Shown here piece after piece: positions 48,060-59,182 of a stretch of DNA of 64,000 nt. The notes under the pieces are model-generated. The model saw nothing but the letters and a program-made list of their open reading frames with translations. It ran no database searches and was not told the DNA's origin. Positions within the stretch are counted from its first letter, which is position 1, and the number at the start of each line of letters is the position of its first letter. A program made the translations under genes and the position numbers. Source of the DNA: Pinus tabuliformis (lineage: Eukaryota; Streptophyta; Pinopsida; Pinales; Pinaceae); assembly GCA_031772625.1 (NCBI GenBank), contig CM062820.1, forward strand, positions 312,221,840-312,285,839, in the 5' to 3' direction.

Positions 48060-50801
48060 CTAGGATGGCCCTGCTTGCAGAATCCGTTCCCCATAAAGGT
48101 TCAACTGGCTAGCAGCCAGCTCAAAATTCTCAGATTTGAATGGTTCCCTGAGCTGGATGCTTGGACTAGAAGTCCGGTATTGAAATTTTGCAGCATCGAG
48201 GGCAAGATCTTTAATAGTCAGGAAATATTCCAGACCGTTTCGGATCAAGTCTTCGTGCATGGGCCCTATTATCTCAATGACTCCTGGGGTCCTTATGAGA
48301 CTCCTATGCTTTCTCCATAGCGTTACTGGGTCTCTAGGTTCAGCTCGTATCCACAAGTCTAGGCTATTTTCTTGTCTCTGAAAGGTGTTATAAGCTCTGA
48401 GCCATTTCACCTGATTAACCCCAAATGAGATGAAGGCTTGGAATTGTACATCACCAACAAAAGGGCCAGGATTTAAATCAGTTTCCTGGTCTAGCACAAG
48501 ATTGTGCAGGTAAAACTCGCATAATAACCTCTGAACTCTAACTCCATAGTTCTTGCAACAGTCTATAAAATCATTAACAGTGTTGATGTGGATAGGTGCT
48601 CCTGCCCTAACGGCTTTTATTTTTAATCTCAGATATTGTTCAAGCAAAAATAAAGCATAATTTTTAGCAGGGGCCCTACAAGTCAAAACATCATTATATA
48701 AGGAACACACAGTGTCCATCTGCTTAACAACACTATCTAATCGACGAGTTACCTTAGCAACCTTTTCCTGCTCCTTCTGCCATCCTTCAAAGGCCTGGCT
48801 CTCGGACTGACTGATGTCTCGAAGTTGCTATTGGAGCTCTTCGTATCTTTCCTTGGGGACTGTCTGTTCTCGCAATTGCTCGGCTTCCTGCTGGGCTTCC
48901 TTCATCATTTTATGCAAGGTTCTGGTTTTTGGGTCCTTCTTCCACACAGCCGTAGAGGCTGGGAGTTTAACCTGGACCTTCTTATTTTGTTGCTTTGAGT
49001 TTCGGACCCGAATTACGCCCGAGGGTGGTGCTTCTGTTTGGACTTCTTTGTTTTCTGTTTCCTTCTTAATGCGAACGAAGGGTTGCTGTGGTCTTCCTGC
49101 CATCGGAGCCTCTTGCTGTTCCATTGGGATATCCATTCGTTCTTCAAGGCCAGATGGAACAGCAGTCTGTCCCTCCACGCTATTTGGAACAACAGTTTGT
49201 CCCTCCATGTCATTTGGAACAGCACCCTGTTCCTCATTATTATTTGGAACAGCAGACTGTTCCTCGGCAGTAGGTCTCCTGATGGGGTTTCGTCCATCAA
49301 AGCGAATTCTCGTCCTTTGGGTTCTTGCTACCGTGGTCCTCTTCCTTTTCCCTGCAGTCTTTTGTATCCTCAGACTGGCTTTCAGCATCCAAATTTTCCG
49401 CCGGAGTCTGGCTATAGTGCCCAGCAACCTCTGCTGCTTATTTCTTAATTTCGCAATTTCCCTTGTTTCGGCAGAGGGTTTGTTTCTCAGGATTGCGTCT
49501 TCTGTGATATCTTCCGGCATCCTGGGGACAGATTGTCCCCGATTGTTATCTTCCATTTCATTATCATAGCCAGGCAGGTTTTCTCCCCCTACCTCTTCTG
49601 CATGCATTTCCTCGGGTAATTCTCTTTCTGTGGGACCGTCAGGGACACCTCCTGTGCTGGAGTCCTGGCCATATTCTCCCATATTGGCCAGAACTGCTGC
49701 CAATTCCTCCTCACTTGGAGGGTCTTGCAACGGGCTACCCCCTGGCTATGCAATTTCTTCTTCCTGATTGCCCTGTTTGGTGGCCTCTTCTCCCTCAGAG
49801 GGTTCATGTCCTTTTTCAATTTCTCCTTCCGGCTGGTCAGTCTCGGCCTCCGATTGCTCAGCATTTCCTTCGGAGGGTCTTCCCTCTGGAGGTTCATCCG
49901 CAATTTCAATTGGCTGGGCCGTTGTTCCCTGAATTCTTTCCAACCTTCCTCGTATCCGGGCCAGCCGAGCTGACTTCCTTGGCCTCTCAAGTTGGTCGGG
50001 AGTATCAGTAGGTTTTGCGGGTTTCTCTGGTTGCTCTGGCGTATCGGGAGGTTGCTTCCGTTTTGAAGCGGCATGTCTCTCTGCTACTGACTTCTTGCGT
50101 TTCTCTAATCGTTCCGGCGTGCCAGAGGATTGTTCAGGTTTTGGGGGTGGTACATTCGATCCCCCTTCGACTATTGCGACCAATTCCTCCCAAGAGCTTT
50201 GCTGTTGAGTGAGACCGTGGCTTACTATCAACCGAATCAGCCCATGGTGGCTAACGACTGTTTCTATGTGCTGGGCCTTTTTCAGGCTTTGGGCCGCGCC
50301 ATGCAGTAACGAATTTAAAAGTGCAGGGAGATTTACAGAACATTTTCCTTTTAAAACAGCTAAGAGTTTCAGATGACGAGGTCTTACCACGTCTTTTCTC
50401 CCTTCGCAGGTGATATAGCTTTGTACTGTCTTCGCTAGCTCGGTCCAGGGTTCCCCTAGTGCTGTCAGCAGAACTCCTTTCCCTTTGACTGTCAAGCTTT
50501 GGCCTTCGTCCTGGAAAGTTTCCATAGCTTTTTGTAATCTCTCCTTCTTCGGCGCCCATTTGGATCCAACAGCTGGTAATCCTGAGACTTCCGCGATGAT
50601 ATCCTCTATAACCTCTATCCGCTTTCCTCCTACTACGGAGTAGTTTTCCTGCAAATTCTGCAGGAATTCCAATGCTACTGCTTCGTTTGATTCTTGCAGG
50701 CGGTTGAAGTAATTCAACCATCCTGCGTTTTCCAAGATTTTGCGAGCAGCATTGGAGACTGTCAGCTTGTGAGGTTCGCTCCGGACCGTCCTTCCGCCCA
50801 T
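48060..50801 (-). pseudogene. Accessory ORF of element E (about 913 codons, two in-frame TAG)
   Basis: Three minus ORFs (50801-49746, 49730-48828, 48719-48060) share one frame, separated only by TAG at 49746-49748 and 48828-48830. ATG at 50801 reads 'MGGRTVRSEPHKLTVSNAAR'. Parts: a globular N-terminal domain (about residues 15-190, 'SYITCEGRKDV', 'VVSHHGLIRLIVSHGL') shared with 7964-8653; a Pro/Glu/Lys-rich linker (about 200-350); a coiled coil ('EIAKLRNKQQRLLGTIARLR'); four 10-residue repeats ('VPNDMEGQTV' type); and a C-terminal globular part ('APIHINTVNDFIDCCKNYG', 'SLDLWIRAEPRDPVTLWRKH'). I see no signal peptide or membrane segment, so 'envelope' is not supported. Function unknown. Confidence 0.75.
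49145..49265 (-). repeat. 30-bp coding minisatellite in the accessory ORF
   Basis: About four units of 30 bp, each encoding ten residues of the type VPN(D/S)(M/V)EGQT(V/A). Each unit contains GGAACA(G/A)CA on the plus strand, the same word as in the LTR and hairpin repeats. Confidence 0.8.
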
Positions 50802-52167
50802 GATTCAACTCAGAAATGGAACAGCAACTGTTTGCGGTATTTACGACGCAAAAAGGATGATCGATGCCAATTTAGGAAAGGACTACACAGGGCATGCAAC
50901 AAAAAGAAGAGATCGTGGACGGCAGTCTCCGTGAGATGGAAGCATCATACCATTAAAGCATGCCATTTCCTTGTACATTATTTTGCCCGAATGGTATGCA
51001 GCCACGTAATCCATGGAGTAATGAGGTTACTTCCCCTCCCGCGATCTGATAGGCTGCCCACAGCCGTCAAAGAGAGGAGCAGCAGCCAGTCGTGAGTGCA
51101 ATCATCAAGTACATCATATGAAAGTATGCCATGTTGTAAAAGAACAATGAAATGCCGAAACCGAGGCAAAAAGGTGGATTGCGTTTTATATAAGCCTGCG
51201 TGATATAATGAGGAACCGGGGGATTGGACGTCTGTCAACTGTATGAAGTCTCCAGTAGTCATTGTCAGTTCCATTGCCATGATTGGTGGTAATGTTCATG
51301 CGATAAATACATCGGGGTGTGACATATGATACGTGCGAAGGATATAAGAGACAGAAAGATTTTAATATCATACCTGTTGGTGTAAATATTACGACTTCGA
51401 TGCCATTAACAGAGCTCTGCTGCCAACAGGTGTTCATAACCTTGGCAGAGTTGTTTATCTCACCCACCGGAACCATGATCCTTTGTGTATATTTTGAAGA
51501 GTGCTTTGTCAAAATGCAGGCCATTATGCTGGCTTGGTGACCAGATAGTCATAATGCCATTCACAAGGTAGGCGCGAAACGTGGTCAGGCCGGCTCGCGA
51601 TGAGACCTCCTGTTCAAGATTTGCTTGTTAATTTATTTTTGGACCATTTCCCTGGTGTGGTGGCCATTATGGGAATGCCACTTCGCTTCCACCCTTATGA
51701 TCATGGTAGGCCAGCTCTGAATGAGACCTCCTATCCTGCATTTGACAACTTTCATATTTTGTTTTTGTTTTCTTTTGCAGAGCATCTCTCTTGTTTATTT
51801 TCACATCAGGGTGGTTCCGCACTCCTTAAGAGCGGGGAATGGTGGAAGAAGTCTTACGATCCCAACAGATAGATATAAATCGTTCGTTCTTATTCCCAAG
51901 TAGTAATCAAAAAAGATTTTTAGGGAAATTGTCATGATAAAGATCACCAATACAATGGTACCGGTAAATGACAATGACAGTGAAGATTAAAAGTTCACGT
52001 CCCTCCTCTTGTCCTTTTATACATACTGGCTTCATAGTGATAGCGATTTATGATGTGTTGATTTCGGTATCTCATGGTTTATGTTCACGGCATCCTCCAT
52101 AAGGACGAAAACATGACAATGGCATTCATAGGATACCATTTCTTTGAGAGGAGCCACTGAAAATCGC
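50802..52167 (-). other. Spacer between hairpin array and accessory ORF (element E)
   Basis: About 1.37 kb without a supported ORF. It would be the leader of the accessory ORF if that is translated from a spliced or internal transcript. A single 'atggaacagcaac' lies at 50815-50827, just before the ATG. Confidence 0.5.
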
Positions 52168-53028
52168 AAATGCTGTTCCTTTTGAGAAAGGAACAGCAAA
52201 GTCATTCAAATGCTGTTCCTTTTGACAAGGAACAGCAGACACGCTCAAGTGTTGTTAATTTTCGCAAAGGAACAACAAAACATCCAAGTGTTGTTTCTTT
52301 TCGCAAAGGAACAGCATAACACACAGGTGCTGTTCCTTTTCGCAAAGGAACAGCAAGACACACAAGTGTTGTTCATTTTCGCAGAGGAACAGCAAAACAC
52401 GCAAGTGTTGTTCCTTTTCACAAAGGAACAGCAAAACACGCAAGTGCTGTTACTTTTCGCAAAGGAACAACAAAACATCCAAGTGTTGTTCCTTTTCGCA
52501 AAGGAACAGCATAACACACAGGTGTTGTTCCTTTTCACAAAGGAACAGCAAGACACACAAGTGTTGTTCCTTTTCGCAGAGGAACAGCAAAACACGCAAG
52601 TGCTGTTCCTTTTCGCAAAGGAACAGGAAAACACGCAAGTGCTGTTCCTTTTCGCAAAGGAACGGAAAAACACACAAATGTTGTTCCTTTTCGCAAAGGA
52701 ACAACAAAACACACAAATGCTGTTCCTTTTCGCAAAGGAACAACAAAACACACAAATGTTTTTCTTTTTCGCAAAGGAACAGCAAGACACACAAATGTTG
52801 TTCCTTTTCGCAAAGGAACAACAAAACACACCAATGCTGTTCCTTTTCGCAAAGGAACAACAAAACACACCAATGCTGTTCCTTTTCGCAAAGGAACAAC
52901 AAAACACACCAATGCTATTCCTTTTCGCAAAGGAACAGCAAAACACACCAATGTTGTTCCTTTTCGCAAAGGAACAACAAAAACACTCCAGTGCTGTTCC
53001 TTTTCGCAAAGGAACAGCAAGAACACTT
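52168..53028. repeat. 39-bp hairpin minisatellite, about 22 units (element E)
   Basis: Each unit is 39 bp, for example beginning 'aagtgctgttcc' at about 52594. It contains GCTGTTCCTTT, loop TCGC, and AAAGGAACAGC, a perfect 11-bp stem in the best copies. A 10-base linker joins units (aaaacacgc-type). Compensating changes are common: where GCTGTT becomes GTTGTT the other arm is often AACAAC. Units 3-7 and 8-12 repeat as a set, giving a 195-bp higher-order period. Since 39 is a multiple of three, long ORFs appear in all frames; they are not genes. Confidence 0.95.
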
Positions 53029-53089
53029 GGGAAAAAAATCAAGGAAACATATATACAAGATGCTATGTACAAGTTATAAAATGAATTTC

Positions 53090-54340
53090 TTAAGCTATAG
53101 GTGAGGAAGATTGCGCTTCCTCTCCTAAAATTTTCATATTAGTATCTTGTCGCAGCTGTTGACAGAAGGATTCCCGAGTGAGTGGCTTTCGATAAAGGCG
53201 AACTCAGTGGCCATTTACTTTGAATGCATATCCAGAACCGTCAATTGTGACCAAGGTAAGGGTCCCATTCTCGTGTACCTTCTGGATTTCGTATGGTCCT
53301 AGCCATCGAGTCTGGAGTTTCCCCGGGAAATCCTGAAACCGAGAATCGTATAACAGAGCCCAGTCTCCTTCATGAAAGACTTTATTCTTAATCAGTGCGT
53401 CATGCCATTTAGCCCGCTGCTGTTGAATCAATGCTGTATTCTGTAATGCAGAGAGCCTGATTTCGTCTAATTCATTAATCTGCTGTAATCGATTGATTTG
53501 TGCCTCACTCAGATCTAGGCCGACTTCTTGTGCAGTTCGTAGCGTTCGGATTTCGAATTCTATGGGGAAAATTGGCTGCTTTCCAAACACTAATTGATAG
53601 GGTGAATAGCCTGTAGTGCTTCTCCATGTGGTTCTGTAGGCCCACAGTGCCTCAGGTAGTCGAGCGGCCCAATCTCGCCGATGCGATGCAATGGTTTTTG
53701 TTAAAATTGATTCTATTACCTTATTACTACTTTCGACTTGCCCATTTGCCTTCGGATGGTATGGGGTAGTAATCTTATGTTGGACATGGTAATTGTTAAG
53801 TGTTGCAGCTAATTTATTTCCAACAAATTGTGGTCCACCATCAGTGATTAATTCTCTCGGAAGTCCATAACGTACAAACAAATGGAACAAGAATTGTATC
53901 ACAGAGTCTTCTGTAGCCCTAGGTAATGATTCGGCCTCGACCCATTTAGTAACATAGTCTGTTGCCACCAGAATGTATGTCCTCTGATTTGATGATGGAT
54001 TGATGGGCCCAACGAAGTCCAGAGCCCATCGTTCGAATGGCTCAATGACCAATTGTGGTCTCAGAGGCATTTCATCGGCTTGGCCAGGTTTTCCTGCTCG
54101 CTGGTAGCTGTCACAGGCTTGTGCAAACTTTTTCGCATCCTTGAAGATTGTAGGCCAATAGTATCCGGTCTGCAATATTTTATGTGCTGTTCTTTTTTCA
54201 GCGAAATGTCCCCCGCATGGCCCGTCATGGCAAGCTTTTAGAATGTCAAAGATTTCGTCTTCTCGAATACACCTTCTGATTTGCATGTCTGCCCCTGTAT
54301 GGAACAAATGGCCTCCAATCCATGAAAAGCGAGTGCTTTT
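53090..54340 (-). pseudogene. Integrase of element E
   Basis: The reading is open from after the TAG at 54341-54343 to a TGA at 53204-53206, and in the same frame runs on to TAA at 53090-53092 ('RLYRKPLTRESFCQQLRQ'). The zinc-binding end is 'HDGPCGGHFAEKRTAHKIL' and 'CDSYQRAGKP'; the second Cys of CxxC is Tyr. The catalytic core has all three acidic residues: 'WALDFVGPI', 'ITDGGPQF', 'HPKANGQVESSNK'. The C-terminal domain is 'EGDWALLYDSRFQDFPGKLQ', 'WLGPYEIQKVHENG'. No chromodomain. It would integrate the cDNA. The zinc-finger change and stops suggest it is no longer active. Confidence 0.85.
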
Positions 54341-55230
54341 CTAAACAATCTGCTTGCGTTCCTGAGGGGTTAAGTGTTTTGGTAACTTACCGACTGCGAG
54401 GTAATTGGCGACATCGGCATACCAGGGTGTTCGAACAGCAACAGCAAAAAGGTGCTCGTCAGGGAATTGATCGTCTACTGCTGCTGTTTCGACTGCTTTC
54501 GGCATCCGTGAGAGGAAATCAGCTACAGGGTTCTCCTTGCCAGGTCGATCCTTAATTGTGATGTCGAATTCCTGCAATAAGATCAACCACCTGGTTATTC
54601 TAGCATTCGTAACAGGTTTATTTGCCAAATATTTGATAGCAGAATGATCTGTATATAACACAACAGGATAGCCTGTAATATAATGTCTAAATTTGTTAAC
54701 AGCATGTATTACAGCCAGGAATTCCTTTTCAGTAACATTATAATTAAGTTCGGCAGAGGATAAATTTTTGCTGATATAGTAAATAGCATATGGCTTCTTA
54801 TCCTCTTCTTGTCCCAGAACTGCACCAATTGCTGTGTCCGAGGCATCAGTTGAGATTTGAAATGGCAAATTCCAGTTGGGTCCTCGAAGGACTGGAGCTG
54901 TTGATAACTGGTTCTTTAATTCCTTAAAAGCCTGGTCGCATTTTTCTGTCCACAAGAAATCAACATTGCCAGTCAAAGCATATAGAGGTGCAGCAATACG
55001 TGAGTAATGTTCTATAAATCGTCTGTAATACCCAGAAAATCCAAGGAAACTGCGTACCTCTGTTTGAGTAGTGGGAGTAGGGATGAGCAAAAGAATCTGA
55101 ATTTTAGCCGGGTCTACCTGGATGCCAGCTGTTGAGATGTAGTGCCCTAGAATGAGCCCTTCTGTCATCATCATGTAACACTTTTCGTGGCTTAGGCAAA
55201 GTCTGGTAGCGATACAACGTTGTAGGACTT
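54341..55230 (-). pseudogene. RT thumb and RNase H of element E
   Basis: It follows the polymerase in a shifted frame: one A appears to be missing in the GAAAAAG run at about 55224-55230, just after the YMDD block. Reading restarts as 'LCLSHEKCYMMMTEGLILGH', 'VRSFLGFSGYYRRFIEHYSR', then RNase H 'QISTDASDTAIGAVLGQ' (catalytic Asp), 'NYNVTEKEFLAVIHAVNKF' (Glu), 'VLYTDHSAIKYLANKP' (Asp). It ends at TAG 54341-54343 after 'PQERKQIV'; the integrase continues in the same frame. Confidence 0.85.
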
Positions 55231-57984
55231 TTTCAGGGTATCCAGAGCTGGGTCAAAATCATCTCCATATGGTGTAAAGTCATCCATGTACACCTCAAGT
55301 CCGTCGTTTATTAGGTCTGCAAAGATGCTGAGAACAATCCTTTGGAATGTAGCAGGGGCATTGCATAGGCCGAAGGGTAGTACTCGATAGGCAAACGTTC
55401 CCCAAGGGCAAGTAAAGGTAGTTTTATCCTGATCTTCAGGGGCAATTTGGATTTGGTTATATCCGCTGAAGCCATCCAGGAAAGAGAAAAAATTCTTCCC
55501 TGCTAAAGTGTCCAGTACTTGATCTATAAATGGGAGGGGAAAGTGATCCTTTTGTGTGGCCTTATTTAACTCCCTGTAATCCACGCAGATCCTCCATTTC
55601 CCATTTTTCTTGGGTACCACCACTAAGGGAGAGACCCACTTACTTTCGGAGATGGGGTATATAAAATTAACATCTAAAAGTTTCTGAAGTTCGGCTTTTA
55701 CTATTTCTTTTAGATGGGGGTTGAGTCTTCTTTGTGGCTGGCGAACAGGTCTTGCATCCTTCTCTATATAGATGTGGTGGGTGCATAATTGAGGATCAAT
55801 CCCCTTCATGTCAGGGTAATCCCACGCAAATGCTCCCTTATATTTTTGTAACAGACTAACAAGCTTCATTTCTTGATCTGGTGTCAGGTTGACGTTAATA
55901 TTTAGAGTCTTACCAGGTTCAATTTCCACTACTTTACTATTGGCAACAACAGTTACTGTTATTGTTTGGTCATGTGGATCTTTTAAGGGGTCTTCTTCTA
56001 GCTCACTATCAAATGCTGCCTCTATCATAAAACACTGTGTGTGAGAGCTAGATTCGGTTTGACTGATGAAGTTATTGATAGCATCATCTTCAATTTGATC
56101 TTTAAAATCTAAAGCCTTCTGTACAGTTAATGGGGCTCTGATATTGTTAGTAAGGTATGACACAGGATACTGATTGGTTTTGATCATTGGCAGGCTTGGC
56201 TGTGCTGGAGGATATAGAACGAGATTTTTAACATCTAGTCCTTTAGTTATAGTCATGTTTCCCTGCCGGCAACCAATGTAGGCATCGGCAGTAGCAAGCC
56301 AAGGTCTTCCTAATATTAGCGGATGTCCATCTAGTCGGGTTTTTGGATTAATTACCAGGAAATCGGTTGGATACTCCCAGGAATCTATGGAAACCATGAC
56401 ATCATATAGAGTACCTTCGGGTCGAACTACAGATCGATCTGCCAATTCTAACAAAGTAGAAGTAGGTTCTACCAATGTGATGCCAAGCTTTTGGCAGGTG
56501 GAAGTTGTCAAAATATTGATTGCAGCTCCCAAGTCGACTAAAGCATTAGGCAGGGTTTGACCATAGATTTGGACAGTTACAATTGGGTTCCCAGGATCTT
56601 TGTATTTGATAGGTGTCTCTTTTCCTGATAACAGGTCGGATAAAGTTCCAACTACTTGGACTCTAGGGTTAGTAGTTATATTCCTCCTTGATTTTTTTAT
56701 GCACAGTTCTTTTATAGTCTTTGCGTATATGGGAATATCTTGAATGGCCTGGAGGAATGGAATTTTTATATACAGGTTTTGTAACTCTCCCAGAATGTCA
56801 AAGTCTGAATGTTGCACTGGTCGCGGTATGACTAATCGTTCCGGGAAAGGAGGAGAGGATGTATTTGTTTGTTGATGGGTCTGTTCCTTATTTACATCCT
56901 TTTGTTGTAGCGGTTGTTCTATTGGTAACTGATCTTCAATGTGACCTATTTTTTCTCCCTTTGTTTCTATAATACGTCCAGATCGTAACTGAAGGTCATT
57001 GCACTCCCTTAAGTCAAGTCCAGTTTCTGATGTGTCTATGATTTGGATGGATTGGACTGGTCTATTATTAGGATTAGGGTTGGGTTGTGCTGGGAGTTGT
57101 GGCCTTAAATTAGACTGGGGATTTTGTTGTAAGGCTAGCAGAGTTGGTTGAGGGAGTGGAATAGTTCCTGTTGACTGATATGTCGATCTTGGCCAATTGG
57201 TCTGCCAGGGTGAACCTTGTGATGTGGGGGGAATCCATTGTGGAGGGTATAAATTGTTCTGCCAATATGGTGGGGTGTAGGGAAAGTTTGGCCATCTGAA
57301 TTGGTTTGTCTGGTTCATCCATGGATTTGGGGAAGGAAATGGTTGTGATGACCAATTCGGGACTGGGGGTGTAGATTGGTTTTGCCACATACCATATTGC
57401 TGAGCATTGTATTGTGGAGGTTGAAAAGAAGAAGCTGGATCCGAAAACATACCTGATTGCCTAGGTTGCCATTGGCGACGTTGGTTAACAAAGTATGCTG
57501 GTTCTGATTCTTCTTCTTCTTCCTTGTATACAGCCTTCAATCCAGGAAGTGAGGGGCAGCTTTCAGTAAGGTGGTCTTTCGTACAGATGGCACATGCTTG
57601 AACTGTATCTAGCGGACATTCTTTGTGGCTGTGTTTTCTTCTGCATCGGGGGCAAAAAATTGCCAGATTTTGCTCTGCCTCCATTTGCTTTTGTTTAGCC
57701 TGCACAATATCTAGCTGAGTAGTTAATGTCCCTAGGATATCAGTTTTAAAATTTTCTAATAAATTCCCAAGTTCTACCCGTGTTACCCCTTCTGTTGATA
57801 TTTTGTTATCTCTAACAAACCTATCATATTCTGTTGGTTTTATCCTTGTGCTCCCTCTTGAACTCCTAATACATAAATTAATGATATCAGCAAAATTCTC
57901 TTGGTAAATATCTCCTTTTCCCATGATATTCAATGTTTCAATCCACTGTTCTTTCATACCTCTAATTAATGCAGTTTTCAACAC
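55192..57984 (-). pseudogene. Gag C-terminus, protease and RT of element E
   Basis: 930 open codons, in frame with gag across the TAG at 58021-58023. Order: end of capsid ('LKTALIRGMKEQWIETLNIM'), two knuckles 'CPRCRRKHSHKECP' and 'CAICTKDHLTESCP' (CX2CX3HX4C, residues about 113-148), a Trp/Gln/Pro-rich linker, protease 'ALVDLGAAINILTTSTCQKL' (catalytic Asp kept, DLGA) with 'PLILGRPWLATADAYIG', then RT: 'WVSPLVVVPKKNGKWRICVD', 'NFFSFLDGFSGYNQIQIAPE', 'LPFGLCNAPATFQRIVLSIF', and active site 'VYMDDF'. It would process gag-pol and copy the RNA. Only the frameshift near 55226 spoils the end. Confidence 0.9.
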
Positions 57985-58020
57985 ATTGTCAGGCAGAGGT
58001 AATGATGCATAAGGGGATCT

Positions 58021-58989
58021 CTATAAATTATACTGGAAGCGTTCTACATATTCCTCTAGAGTTTCATTTGGTCTGGCCGTCATTTGGAAGATTTCATCTT
58101 TCAGTTCCCTTGACCTACAGTAATCCTGATATTTCTTGAGAAAGGACTCTTTCATTTTCTCCCAATTGTTTATGACTCCACCACCTAGACCCATAAACCA
58201 TCTCAGAGCTGCTCCCTTCAAAGTAGAGGGAAACAACTTTAATTTCTGAGGATCAGTGGTGTAATCATACCCTCTACATAACACATCGAATTCAAATAAG
58301 AACGCATCAGGGTCCTCTGATGTCAGTCCGTGAAACGTTGGGATGTGCTGAAGAGGAATTGCCTTCATGGGGGCATTCGCAGCAGAATCTACTATAGGAT
58401 ATTGCAATGTAGAAGTTTGGGTATTTGGCTGATTCTGCGCCATGGGATCGAAGATGTGCCAGTAACCTTCTGGGATTTCTAGGAGGGTGTTCCTAGGTTG
58501 AGAAGGGGCGGTCTTGGCAGGGGCTGTCTTAATGACACTTCCCTTATCTGGGATTTCTATCCGAAGGAATGGGGTGCCTTCAGTATTAATTCTGGCTGCA
58601 CTTCCCTTATCTGGGCTGTTTAACAGCTGGATTATACTAGAAGGAGATTTTGGTTCCTCTATTTCCCCTATTTCCCCCTCTCCTTCACAAAGGTTGCTTG
58701 AGTTCTCTTCTTGCAGCCATTCAGACACAGGATTTTCGATTTCTTGGAAGTCCTGTTCAACAGTCTGACTCTGCACCTCAGCGTAGGCTCCAGATGGTGA
58801 TGCTGTAGCCTGAAGGGAATTGGTAGGCTGCTTAGAATAAGTCTTTCTGAGGCCTACTGACGGCTGAGATTCGGCTTTCTTATAGATTTCTTCTATGAAG
58901 GTCGTTCGGCCAAGGGTCACCGGTCCTTTGGCTTTCTCAGGTTTGGCTGGAATTTTGATATTCTTTTCTACCTTTTTCTGCTTAGTCAT
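58021..58989 (-). pseudogene. Gag (matrix-capsid part) of element E
   Basis: 322 codons from ATG at 58989 ('MTKQKKVEKNIKIPAKPEKA') to TAG at 58021-58023. The N-terminus is Lys/Pro-rich. The capsid domain starts about residue 205: 'PLQHIPTFHGLTSEDPDAFL', 'KLFPSTLKGAALRWFMGLGG', 'SFLKKYQDYCRSRELKDEIF', 'EYVERFQYNL' then the stop. The downstream frame continues the capsid ('RSPYASLPLPDN'), and relatives carry Gln at the stop position, so a CAG to TAG change is likely. Gag would build the particle. Its start lies about 170 bases downstream of the primer site. Confidence 0.85.
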
Positions 58990-59160
58990 GCACTCTAAAA
59001 ACTACTAAATCCTATCAACCAGCAATTCTACTAAGAGAGCGGACGGTGGAGCAGGGCTTTTACGTGCTCCGTACGCAGGTTCTTACCTTCCGTTTTTAAA
59101 ATCCAACTTCCCCCTAGCAGATTTGCGCACTACTCTGTAAAGGGAAAATGGCTATTACTC

Positions 59161-59179
59161 CTCCCCGGCAACGGCGCCA
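59161..59179 (-). other. Primer-binding site of element E (Asp-tRNA type)
   Basis: The minus strand reads TGGCGCCGTTGCCGGGGAG three bases inside the LTR. This is the primer site of Athila-type plant elements, complementary to aspartate tRNA. Confidence 0.85.
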
Positions 59180-59182
59180 AAA

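Noticed and set aside
48060..48719. Envelope glycoprotein
   Set aside because: No signal peptide, no membrane segment and no glycoprotein pattern in the accessory ORF; 'env-like' would be a label by position only.
48814..50011. Plus-strand ORFs opposite the accessory ORF (251, 136 and 98 codons)
   Set aside because: They are antisense shadows of the minus-strand frame and its repeats; the minus reading has the conserved domain and coiled coil.
52168..53028. CRISPR-like array
   Set aside because: Units are contiguous 39-bp repeats with a changing linker of about 10 bases, with no unique spacers of constant length; and the setting is a plant retrotransposon.
52210..53079. Long ORFs on both strands (289, 275, 163 and 150 codons) with 13-residue repeats
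   Set aside because: They arise because the 39-bp repeat length is a multiple of three and lacks stops in several frames. No start context or homology supports a protein.
55192..55230. Programmed frameshift in the RT of element E
   Set aside because: The slip is inside the RT domain just after YMDD, where a programmed shift would make no sense; a one-base loss in an A run is simpler.
59161..59179. tRNA gene fragment (Asp)
   Set aside because: The match is only the 3' end complement and sits next to an LTR, so it is a primer-binding site. No cloverleaf is present.
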